Shown in pieces: positions 36,801 to 48,800 of a DNA stretch of 64,000 nucleotides. The stretch's first letter is position 1. The number at the start of each line of letters is the position of its first letter. Where the stretch lies: contig NC_052401.1 in the NCBI RefSeq assembly GCF_009389715.1, positions 2,158,843-2,222,842 of the forward strand, read 5' to 3'. Made by a program: the position numbers and the translations under genes. Origin of the DNA: Phoenix dactylifera. Lineage: Eukaryota > Streptophyta > Magnoliopsida > Arecales > Arecaceae. The notes beneath the pieces were generated by a model, which had not been told where the DNA came from, did no database searches, and saw nothing but the letters and a program-made list of their open reading frames with translations.

Positions 36801-39800
36801 CTTCCTCTTAGGAGGGTAGTGGGAACGCTCCTCTTAGGTCACATATGCGTATACAAATATGAATGCCCACGTATGTGTATGATTAAGCATTTACCTTTGT
36901 ATATGTTATAGGCTTTCTTCAAATGTACCATTTTCTTGGTTTCTGGGATTTTACTAACTTATTTCAACAATAAATGCCTCCTGCCCAGGAGGAATATACT
37001 CTAGCTTGTACTGTCAAGGGTTTCATTTCCTTGCTTAAGTAATCTTTTGGGATTTTATATTATATCATAACACTCTTTTCTTAGCGTTATAGGCTGATGA
37101 TGGTGTAAGAAGCCAACTATCGTCCAAAGCATCTTGTCTAATCCCTTTTCCTTTCTCCTTTTGTGTCAAGCTCTTGTCAGTGGAATCACTCTAGGACTCA
37201 TAAATCCAACTCTTGGCTGTCTTGCTCACAAATATTCTTTGTCAAGATTTAGTGCCTGTGGGATCTTCTTTATCTCAGGTGAGGTCTAAAATGCCTGCAT
37301 TAGCTAAGTGTTTTCCAAGACTGGACATGTCTTATGATTTTGGAATGTCTTCTTGATGATATAGGGCTCATGTTGCACAGTGGGGAACTCGGTGCAGCTA
37401 TAGAAGCTTGGCCTGCAGGACTTTTTGGGCTAGTATGATCTCAGTTTTCCTGTGTCTTATAAGAGCCTAAGATTTCTACTGTGTATGTATGTAATAGGTG
37501 GTATAGTGTACTCTTGATTTTCTTGTGGTTTGATGCCTGAGTTATGGATTGTTCCGTTTAATCTGCATGTTTTGGTCTTCGTCTATGTTACTTGCTGCAA
37601 CAACTATAAAGTGTTAAGTTGTACTGGTTCTTACATCCTTAATCTTATTCTGTTAATATGTATCATCCTAACATATACTAGAGTTATACCTGCATAAATA
37701 GATGGGATTCTTTTGCAACATTTGACAGGTTACAACAAGTTTAGAGAAGAATACATATGATTCTCCCTCAACCTCAAACTCTTTGAAAATCAAATTCCTC
37801 CTTTCAAGGCATGATATTAAGATCTCTTTCAAGTTTGGAATGCACAAGCTAATAGTTAATGATTAGTAGGCCACAAGGAATGCATTTTGCTTTATATTTA
37901 TTTTCTCTATTGAATAATCAACATTATCAAGAAATGAAAGGAAAGGTTAAAGTGGTCAACACTATGACTATGATGTGTATCCTAATTACCAGCTATTTAT
38001 CTAGTAACAGTGACTCTTTTGCTTTGGAGGCTACTAGGAAATCTTAAGCCATTATGTGGTTTTTTACCCTTTTGCTTCCAGAGGGTAACTATGCAAGGTT
38101 TCCCTTGCCTTAGCATCTAGATGAGGGGGAAGGAGGCAGTAAAGTTTTCAAAATTATATATATTCATACATATATGAATGTCCTATATCTATGTGATGTG
38201 GGCATATACATGCATACATCTCACTTATATAAATATCTAATGCAAACAAGTTTCTATAGGGATTAGACCTTTAAGAATGAGTTTCCACATTTTGTGTGGA
38301 ATGAGTCTCCAATAAACATCCATATAGCTTATCAAGTATGAAAGCCATAATGAGTTCCATACCACCATAATTGTTTTTTAATCTATAATTCATGGATGCA
38401 TATTAGAATTAACATATTAACCAATAGATGTTTTTCTACTCTTTTGAGATGTATTGCATTGGCTCTGCAAGCATAACTCGTGCGCCCTTTATTCATCATT
38501 TCTAAAATGCCCAAAATTTGACCTCCTTAGGTCTGTGAACTTGAATTTATTATATTGTTTTCTTAGAATATGAAATCTTAGAGGTCTTTAAAGAAGAATT
38601 TTAGCATAGCATTATGTGTGCATTGACTCATAAGTATATGGGAGGTGGTAAATCGTAAAGGACTAATTTTGGCTGTGTATAACACCTCTATCTAATATTT
38701 CTATTCAGCATGTCAAAAAAAAAGAATATTGGACTGCAATCACATTTTTATTTGCCTATAGAAGGATGAAGTTTGTGCAATGGTAAGGTTGCTCCAGTGT
38801 GATGTAGAGGTCACAAGTCTAAAACATGGGAACAACCTCTCCGCACATGGAGGCAAGGCTGTTTACATCTGACCCTTCCAGACTTGGCAATAGCTGGAGC
38901 CTTGTGCACTGGGCTGCCCTTTTTTTTGTAGAAGAATAAAGTGATCGGCAAATGTTGGAATTGTATTATGACCTATTAATTCTTTTATTAAAACAAAATA
39001 AAAAGAAATTAATTAATGCTCTCAGCTTTGTGTTGGAAGCAGAAAATGAGTATTTGGCAAAATTGATTGCTGAAAGGAGGCAAATTGTTCTAGGCATGAT
39101 GAGAGTACCAATGTAACCTTGTACCAAGTGGAGTTTGAAAATCTTGAATCAGGTCTTGAAGTATTTTTAACTAGTTCCAGTGCTAATCATGATCCTGACT
39201 GGATCAATCTTTGCCCAACCTTCCATCTGAAGGTCCTACTGCGCTTTTAGTGTGGAATTTATGTTGGGGGACTGCTTGTATATCATGAGGTATTTTTTTC
39301 AAAACAAATCCTCTTTAATCTTTCTTCATCTATGCCGGACTTGTAAATAGGAATATGCGAATTGGTATGGAAATGCTATAAATGCTGTTTTTCCCTTTTA
39401 AACACATTGCCGGAAAATCTTGGTATCTTATTTCAATAGGCTTTGAGGCTTTATAGCTAGATTTTTTTTAAAAAAGTCTATTACGAGTCATTGAGGCAAC
39501 ATTTGGTTGTAGAGTAAGTTAGCCTGGAATAAATGAGTTGACTTACTCCTAAGCTACTTTACTCTTGGTTAAATGGAAAAAGTAACTCTACCAACCTTTT
39601 AAAATATCCACTTTGCCCTTGGAATAAAATGGCTACTTTAGCATCTAGGAGGTTAAAGTGGAATCAATGGGTTAAAGGGGTCTTATTTCACTTTTGCCCC
39701 TGTTAGCCCCAAATATGTGCAGCCTAAATATTGAATCTGTACTGCTAGCTCTTTACATTAGTCATCATGCCAAGTTGTTTCAGTTTTACTTTGACTTGAA

Positions 39801-42800
39801 TATCAGCTGTTCTATTCTTAGCACTGGCAATAGGGCCACATAGTGCCAGTTGGCATTGATGTATTTTAATCCTTGCATGAGCATGTGGAAATTGTTTGCT
39901 TATGGAAGTAGATTCAATATGTAGATCGTGTAGTTTGGTTATGACTTTTAAAACAGGGGAAATCTGCCTTAATATAAGCACGTAACTATATTATGACAGC
40001 TAAGTCTTTCTCTATCAAAATGGGGTTAAGTGTGGTCCATAAGTCAAGAAACGGCTCACTAGCATATTGAGAAAGAATTACAATGAGGTACAAATAATGC
40101 ATGTGACCCTCTTAAATTATTTAGATGATTTCTTTTCTTAGAGATTTATTTAGCTACTCCGTGCCTCATATAACACTTGACCATGGATTCAAATGCCAAG
40201 CAGCATGATACATACCCTGCCAATATGCCTTGGCACATGGTACATACCAGCTGCATGCCAGTTCTTGCTGGCATGCTGCTGGACCAACGCATGGCGCACT
40301 TTACAGTACTATGCCAATACCACACTGGCATGCTATTGGCAAGTGATGCTTTGACCTTGCATTTGGCCCCATATGTGCTCTTTGTTACTGAACGAGAATT
40401 GCTTACTCAAAGATGCAATGGAAGGTCTCCATGGTAGTGTATTCTATATGAAAATGGCTAAGAGTTGTTATTTCTGTTTTTTCATATGTTGAATATGATC
40501 TTCAAACGTTGAATATAAAATCTCTTCCTATTTCTCATCTCTCATGTAAGAAGAGGAAGGAGGTGTGTGTGTGTGTGGTTGGGGGGGGGGGGGGGGGGGG
40601 GGGGAGGAGGGGGGGGGGGGAGGAGAGAAGCCATCTACCCCACTTTAATTTCCTTCTTATTTGGCTTGTATGCACTACAGATATGGTTGTTTCTTCTGTG
40701 CTTGTATTGTATATTTCAACTGCCCAGTGGATGTGTATATATTTGCCGATCCCTCTTTCTTCATAGTATTTTCTGTACTCTTTTTTTCTTATTGCCACGA
40801 GTTGCAATCTTTGATTTTGCAATGCTTTATTCTTTTTGTCCTTGTAGGGTTCAATTCTGTTGTTTACTCCTTTTTTCTCAAGGCTTATCTTACAAATTCA
40901 GTTGATGCCTCATGAATTTGTCACTGGTATGTGGACATTTTTGATAAATAACTTTTTCCTTTTTTTAGTTATTTTTGTTGAGGTTGTATTTTCTTCACAT
41001 TATCTTCTTTGTCATTGACTTTATATTGTTGTTTCTTCAAAAGTCTTGACTTCATAAATTTACTCTATAGGGTTAGCAATTTTTTGCTGCATGCCGACAA
41101 CCTTGTCAAGTGGAGTTACATTGACACGGGTAAGCTAATATATTGTATTTCCAGGGCTAGCAATTTCTTTGACTGAGATACACTTTTGCACCTAATGCAG
41201 CTTGCTGGGGGGAATGCTGCTCTTGCTCTTGCAATGACTGTGATATCTAATTTGTTAGGCATTATGATTGTAAGTTAAGCTTTTGTTTCTAAGATGCAAA
41301 TCAATTATTACATTATGGTGCCAGGTGATTAGAGCCATGAAGCAAGTGTTTTATTCCATTAAAATTTTAATTATTTTCCTTTGGACATGCTTTGGGTGAG
41401 AGACTGGCCTGTGAGGGTCTACCCATGAACCAATTCTAATCACCCGGATGCACTAATGCAGCATGTAAGGAAAAAATAAAGCAGCAAAGAATTGGCTTTG
41501 AAATCAGCTAGAAGTGATATGATATGCATTTTACAGATCTGCATGTAATTTGCAGCACTGATATGGTTTACCTTAGTAAATGAGGAAAAAATGAGCACTT
41601 TCCATTAACCTAGATATTTTTAATGAGCTCTTTTCTACTTTTTAATTATTTACATGAAGTTGTCCATTTTTGGATACTTTATTCACATTCAATAATATCA
41701 CTTCTTTCTATAATAGAAGTCTTCATGAGATTTCTTCTTTTTTTTTTTTTGTTTGCACTTTCAGAAGGATCACGAATAATCTTTTGTTTGGTGTCTGATG
41801 ATTGATTCTGATAACAGGGGTTGATGTTTCTTCATAGGAAAGGAGTTGATGCTTGAAATTATTGTCTTTGAGAAGCAACTGTTTCATTTTTATGATGGTC
41901 ATAAACTTGTTAGCTGTTTCTGGATTACCTTATGTTAAGAGTATGTATTGTTTGTTGACTAGTAAAACAAGAGCCACCTAAGGTCACTTGGCTCAGCATT
42001 TCCAATTATCTGATCTTAACTAATTACAACTGCATGAGATTTTTGGCAGTATTTTGAACCGCATTGATCTTTGCATTTAGAGATCGATGGTTCATGCCAA
42101 TGTACTGTTGGGCTCATCTTGAAATTATATTGTGTTGTAGGTGCCATTTTCTATCTCTAGGTACATAGGAGCAGGAGCTGGGGTGTCTGTCCCTACTTTG
42201 CAATTATTTAAAAGCCTTATTACTAATCTTGTGGTCCCACTCATTCTCGGAAAGGTATTCTTAATCAGCCTTGCATTATTGAAAGAATACTTTTGTTTAT
42301 TTTCTAATGCAAAGATTATAGAAGATGCTGATTGTCATAATGTATTAGTAAGTTATTTATATGATTTATTGTTCACTTGAAACTTGAAAGGTAAAGTTTT
42401 GTGTTATGTTATATAAACCTGCTTTTCAATTTGTGTACAACAAATTCTGCAGTGACAAATCCTCTTTTAACAAAATTTGTTGCTTAAATCTTTTCTGGCA
42501 ATGCAGCATATGTTGTTTACTTATTACCTTAAATCAATTCAACATAGTTTTATTCAAGGTTTGCCATCTCGGTACTAGACCATGTACCGGTGCCACGCTA
42601 GCACAATGTCGGTACGGTACGGTACAGAGTTTTTTTGGCCCGGATACTAGTACCGAACCGGTACGGTATGGTATGCTCCGTACTGCCCAGTTCAGACCTG
42701 TACGACATACCATGGTTTTATCTATAGCATATGGAAATCATTCAACATTCCTTTTATATGCTGATGCTTTGTAGGTACCATATTACTTAAGCATGCCTAA

Positions 42801-45800
42801 GCCAACAGTTTTCTATTATTTTATGTTTAGTTACTGGTTCTAGACTCGATGGTATGCCGAATGGTACCATATCACTGCCATTTTTTTCCAGAAATACTCT
42901 GCAATCTTCATCACTTGAATTGATCATAATACTACATTACTAGTCCAAAAAGAAACGAACAAAAGAGAAACTTATTCATGCTTTCCTGTTTGCAGGTCAT
43001 TCGGGATTCTTCAGAACGTAAGTACTGCTCATTGTTATCAATTATATATTATTGAAAATAATATAAATACAGTAGGAAAATTGAATAAGCTTATTGCCTT
43101 TGCTGATTTATGAGGGTGAGACTTGGCACAATAGTAAGGTTGCTCCATTTTGACTTGGAGGTCATTGGTTTGAAACACGGAAATAGCCTCTCCGCACTCG
43201 ATGGGAAGGCTGCATACATCTGATCATCCAAACCTTGCAATAGTGGGAGCCTAGTGGACTGGGCTGCATTTTTTAGTTTTGCTGATTTACGTTGGAGTAT
43301 GTATTTAGTGCACACAATATGCAACTAGCATGCCTTGCCAACTAATAATAATCAGTTCATGCTAACTAATTATTGTCATATGAATTTGTATGGGTTGTTT
43401 ATAAACCTGATTGCAGGCATACTGGTCAAGAACATTGACAAGACTAACAAAAACTGTGACAACATCAGCTAACCTGAGCAAGGCATAGGGATCCTATATG
43501 TTTGATGTTCTAAGATTCATTATTTTGATAACAGACAAGTTTTGACCTTTCTCATCATTTGTTCTTAGCAAGGTTAAATGTTCAGTATGGTCAAGCCATT
43601 TTAAAATCCTTAATACTATACTCAGATTTTCTCAGGTCTTGCAAGTCTCTTTTCAGCTCCTCTATGAAGTATTCATGCCTCTCCTATGTAGGGTCATCTC
43701 TGATTCTTGCATGCCCATATTACCTTTGTTGGTTTCTCCTACCATAAATTCCTTTTTCTTTACACAGATCTAGTCAAAGAACTCAAGTCTTAATTCAACC
43801 TTAATATAATATCCATTTGAAATAGAGCAAATGAAATTTAAAAATGAGCAATTTATTATTCTTATTTATATCCAACTTAGCTGCATATTTTAGAACAAAT
43901 AATAGTCACAACCCACACCACCACTGGCAAGCTGCAAGTCTTGGCTTTTTGGAACATCTGAATACCTCCTTAATTAGTGTAAATAGGATTATTGAGGGTC
44001 ATTCTCCTCAAGCATTACTGTCACGCCTCGAACCCGCTACTCGGGTTGAGCCACGTGACACGGCCGCACATTTCCTAGGGCAGGGCCCTAAAGAATATGC
44101 TAGGCAGGAAAATACATCACAACCTCAACATCCATGAACAAAATAATCTCATTTCATAATAAATAACAAACTTGCACAAAATTTTCAAGTTTATTCATCT
44201 TACCAGAAACAACAATGCTCTATCTATTCATCCCTTCTACTATGATCTCAAACATAGCTAAGTACTACGCAACCTGCAATATTGAAAAAAATGAATGGAA
44301 TGATATGAGCTTTTCCAGCCCAGTAAGAATCCCAAACCGCTACACCATCAATAATAGAAAAATAATTAAATGAACAATACTAGGTAAAATGGATACCATA
44401 TCAATACTCGAAAATCTCATACAATTAACATTCACATAAGCCCTCATTATCATCTTATCAAAGAAACATATATATATATATCTCAAATTTAATTAATTGC
44501 TCAACAACAATTTCTATGCCATATCATCCGCTTCTCATTAACTTGATTTTTAGGCTTCATATCAGTTATCTTTCCAGCTTTGGACTAACCAAGATCATGA
44601 TCCAGTCCAAGACTGACAAAATTTCATATGTAAGCCCATGGATGCTATCACATGCATAAGCTCGTGGAGTCTATTCCATGCGTAAGCCCATGGGATCCTT
44701 GCCTCTATCACAATCCAACACTGCTGCCATCCATTCCACATCTCAACTTCTCACACAATCCAACACTGCTCAACTATTCCCCTATCTTGCAAATCATTCT
44801 CCAATATTGCCACCACACTGCTGCATGCATGAATGTGCTGCCTAGCATGGCATCATGTTCGCTGCATGCTGCCACCCACGCACCCATGTCATGCGACCCA
44901 TGAGCCTGAGTCCCACAACCCGACTGACTGGAATGTGTGCCCCGCTTCTTCAGCTGCCGGATTGCTTGAGCAATGAGCCGCTTGTTACTGAACCTAGTCA
45001 TCCCTATGCACACTTTCCTTGCATCATCACGCCACCACGGCGCAAATAACTCGTAGAACGCCGACACAAATTACACTCCACTGGAGTTCTCGATGAGCTT
45101 TGCCAACTCTTCGACCTCTGTTGCATTCTGAATGATCCCAAGGCCATCTCAGCCACTAGACAGCGGTGCTTGCGATGGCAACAAGCCCTTCCAATGCGTA
45201 GTTCATTGGCACACCTAGGCCGAGCTTGTATGCAATCGCGCCGAGCAATTCATGGTATGATCTAACAAATCGGCCTGGTCGAAAATACTTTACGGGGCCC
45301 TAAAGAATATGCTAGGCTTGAAAATACTTTACAACCTCATCATCCATGAACAAAATGATCTCATTTCATAATAAATAACAAACTTGTACAAAATTTTCAG
45401 ATTTATCCATTCTACCGGAAACAAGGATGCTTTATCTATTCATCCCTTCTATTGGTGATCTTAAACATAGCCAAGTACTATGCAACCTGCAACACTGAAA
45501 AAAGATGCAAGAAAGGATATGAGTTTTTCAGCCCAGTAAGAATTCCGAACTACTACACCATCAATAATAGAAAAATAATTAAATGAACAATACCAGGTAA
45601 AATGGATACCATATCAATACTCGGAAAGCTCATCCAATTAACATGCACATAATCCCTCATTATCATCTTATCAAAGAAGCATATATATATATATATATTT
45701 ATCAAATTTAATCAATTGTTCAACAATAATTTTTATGTCATATTATGTGTTTCTCATTAACTTGATTTTCAGATTTCATATCAATTATCTTTTCGGCTTT

Positions 45801-48800
45801 GGACTAACCAAGATTATGACCCAGTCCAAGATTGACAAAATTCCATGCGTAAGCCCGTGGATGCTATCCTATGCATAAGCCCATGGAGGCTATTCCACGC
45901 ATAAGCTCGTGAAAGCTACCCCACGCATAAGCCCGCGGAAGCTGTCCCATGTATAAGATTGTGGAGGCTATCCCGTGACGAGGTTAGTCCAAACTATATC
46001 TTGTCTATCTGATTTACAAGTTACACTTGTCAAATCAATATTCACTTACACAATACATTTGTCTCAATTTCAAAGTATCTTCTTCACATATTCATGTTTT
46101 CAATATCTGATACATATACTACCATGCTAGTATATTTGTACTAAAAATCATATAAAATATATCATCACATGTCATATCTATTTTATCAATGTAAATCACA
46201 TGACGCAAATCTAGCAGTGCACATAATGGTAACCAAGTATAGGGATCCTTACCTCTATCACAATCCAACGCTGCTGCCATCCAATCCACACCTCAACTTC
46301 TCACACAATCTACACCTCGTTTAGAACTTGCGATGTCAAGAATCTTGCTCAACCGTTCCCTTGTCTGGCAAATTATTCCCCAGTATTGCCACCACATTGT
46401 TGCATGCATGAATGTGCTGACCGACATGACATGATGTTCGCCGCATGCTGCCACCTACGCACCCATGTCACACGACCCATGAACCCGAGTCCCATAAGCC
46501 GGTCGACCAGAATGTGCGCCCTACATCCTGAGCTGCCGGATTGCCCGAGCAATGAACCCCTTGTTACTGAACCTGGTCATCCCTATGCACACCTCCCTTG
46601 CATCATCACGCCACCACGACAATAACAACCCGTTGAACGCCGGCATAAAGTACATTTCATCAGAGTTCTCGATGAGCTTTGTCAACTCTTCGACCTCCGC
46701 TGCATTCTAAATGATCACAAGGCCATCTCTCAGCCACCGGACAGCGGCTCCTGTGATGGCAATAGACCCATGATTCCCAGTAGTAAGTCGTCGGCATATC
46801 GCGCGTAACAAATCCTTATTAATAAGTCATGGGTTTTTAAGGAAAGTTGAGCCCCGAGTGAGAATCCATTATTTATGCCATTATTTGCTAGGTTTGAAGG
46901 GATATCAAGTTCAGAAAATCTTGATCTAAAACCATCACTGCCCTTGGCTGGTCTAGGGCCCTCCAATTTTGCCATATCCCCTTTTGATTTGAGACCAAGA
47001 TCCAGTTGGAATTCCACCCATCTATTTCATTTATTTTGGTGCAATTGTGGCATGGAAAAATTTGGAGTTCACCCCTACCATAGAATTCGGCCTTCGGGGT
47101 CAACCCAGCGGTTTTTGGGATATCTCATTTGATCTAAGCAAGCTGCTTCCCTCGTCTCTCTGTTAGGTAAGTAGGGGGTCAAGATTCTCCACCTCTTATT
47201 ACCATGTTTATTTAAGGGAAAAGCAAGTTTCTTAAGAGTTATTTTCTTAATAAAGTTGCTCCGATCATCTCCGACTTAAGTCCGACTTTTTATCGGATGA
47301 CTTTTATCATTTTATGATCTCTGAACGTGTACTGACCGAAGAAAAGGAACTGGCAGTGATAGTTTGCTGCCAATTGGCCAGAAAAATCACTATACTACGA
47401 CCCATTGCGTAGTTAGTTGGCGCACCCGGGCCGAACTTGTATGCAATCGTGCCAAGCAATCCATGATGTGATCTAATGAATTAACCCGGGTCTACATCAG
47501 AAGATTATTGGCACTGGCACCACTATCGACCCGAAGCAAGAATGACCATCTTTGCTTTCTACTCCACCATTCTCCATAGCATTCTTGTACATAGATCCGA
47601 GCAGATCATTCACCTGAAAGCATATGCTTTCTAGCATGGCCTAACTGGCCTGACTGGAACCCTTGCTCATGAAAGCCACAGGATCTATCCACCGGCCTCT
47701 TGATCTTTGGGTCGCTAGCGATCCCGGGGATCTGGACCTTCTCTGGTGCATCCCCCTGACGATAGGGGCAACAGGGGTGGTGGCGCAGGGTTGCTCCTGC
47801 TCCTGTCCTGGATGGTGGAGATGGCTTCATCGCGGGTGAGGGGCACCCGACGGCGTCGTCACCGGCGGTAATGCGGGTGAGGACGGCAACGACGCCGTAA
47901 TGCTTGTCGATGAGGTGGAGGGCGCCGGGGATCTTGATCTCGGTAACGAAACCGGGGGAAGAAAACAAGGATTTTCCTGCGATGCCCTAGGGGAAATGTG
48001 AAGGGGTTGGTGGTTGGATCTCCGGCATGATTGGAGAGGTGGAAGTTCTTCTCCACCTCTTTTGCGATCAGTCGACCCTGATCGCTGGTTAATGGGCCTG
48101 GCCTCTTCAAGCCGGCCCATTAGCCCAGGTGTTTGGATTCCCATTAACCCAAGAGTTTGGGCTCTTACAATTACTATGTCTAAAGAAGCATTGAGGAAGC
48201 ACATTCACTATCAAAGGAATCTAGCAGTCATGATACCATGCTCTGTCCGGTTAATATCTGTACCTATATTCCATACCTTTCATCATATAGGTCTTTTCTA
48301 AATCAACTTTAGGATAAGAATAATTCTGCTATTGTCAGTTATTAAATAGACATTCATAGCCCATCAAGATTGGTCCTCGCCCTTAAGTTACAGCAGATTT
48401 ATTTATGGAGTAAAATGTGGTGAAGGGGACCTTCATGTTTTTCTGCTAGCACATATAACAGTATGAAATCCGGACTTCTAAAGTAAATGTTAAAATCTGA
48501 ATGTAGGTCTGGGTATTTAACCTTACAGGCATTACCTCATCTATAAATGGGGTTTGCTTAATGGCTCAGGGTGCGATCATTCAGTGTTTGAGACATTTAG
48601 TCATTGGCAATGGATTCTCAGCTAGTGCCTAGTGTGTTACTTAGGTTTACAAATTCTAGAAAAGCCAAACATCCATTCTTAATTAAAAGCTATAAAATTA
48701 GCTTTAAGTTTTGAGATACAAACAATAAAATCCTACTTTCCTAAGGACTGTTAGAATAGCATACAACTTGTGCATCTTACCTAGATACCAGGATGGTGCT

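Larger units (their letters stand above)
34075..40847 (+). other. BASS4 introns 1-4
   Basis: Intron 1 is 34075-35305 (with a CA-rich microsatellite about 35122-35180), intron 2 is 35412-37170, intron 3 is 37279-37364 and intron 4 is 37433-40847. Intron 4 holds a SINE (38765-38928), a possible hAT-like MITE around 39492-39725 (GCAACATTTGGTTG against CCCCAAATATGTGCAGCC) and a TGCCAATATGCC/TGGCATGC-rich patch at 40190-40345. It also has a long G run (40581-40620). No other gene seen. Confidence 0.6.
44019..48169 (-). mobile_element. LTR-type fossil element carrying glycerol kinase gene fragments
   Basis: The ends are TGTCACGCC (left) and GCTCTTACA (right), i.e. TG..CA, and both flanks carry ATTAC (44014-44018 and 48170-48174), a 5-bp target duplication. 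These are LTR-retroelement features; no retroviral genes are recognised inside. It may be a very large solo LTR or a non-autonomous derivative. On the minus strand it contains two direct copies of a block of about 1.2 kb with parts of a plant glycerol kinase gene, and one copy is interrupted by a matR-like segment. Both internal copies are divergent from each other, so the element is old. It is a broken, non-coding fossil in BASS4 intron 9. Confidence 0.65.

Noticed and set aside
40509-40905. Gly/Arg and Pro-rich frames across the G run
   Set aside because: Translation of a homopolymer; it lies in an intron of BASS4.
47606-47968. 120-codon minus frame inside the fossil element
   Set aside because: Its right half overlaps the intron that precedes the glycerol kinase exon fragment; the left half has no family I recognise.
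44019-48169. Pack-MULE or Helitron for the glycerol kinase carrier
   Set aside because: No long terminal inverted repeats and no 9-11 bp duplication (MULE), no TC..CTRR end or AT target (Helitron); TG..CA with a 5-bp duplication fits an LTR-type unit better.
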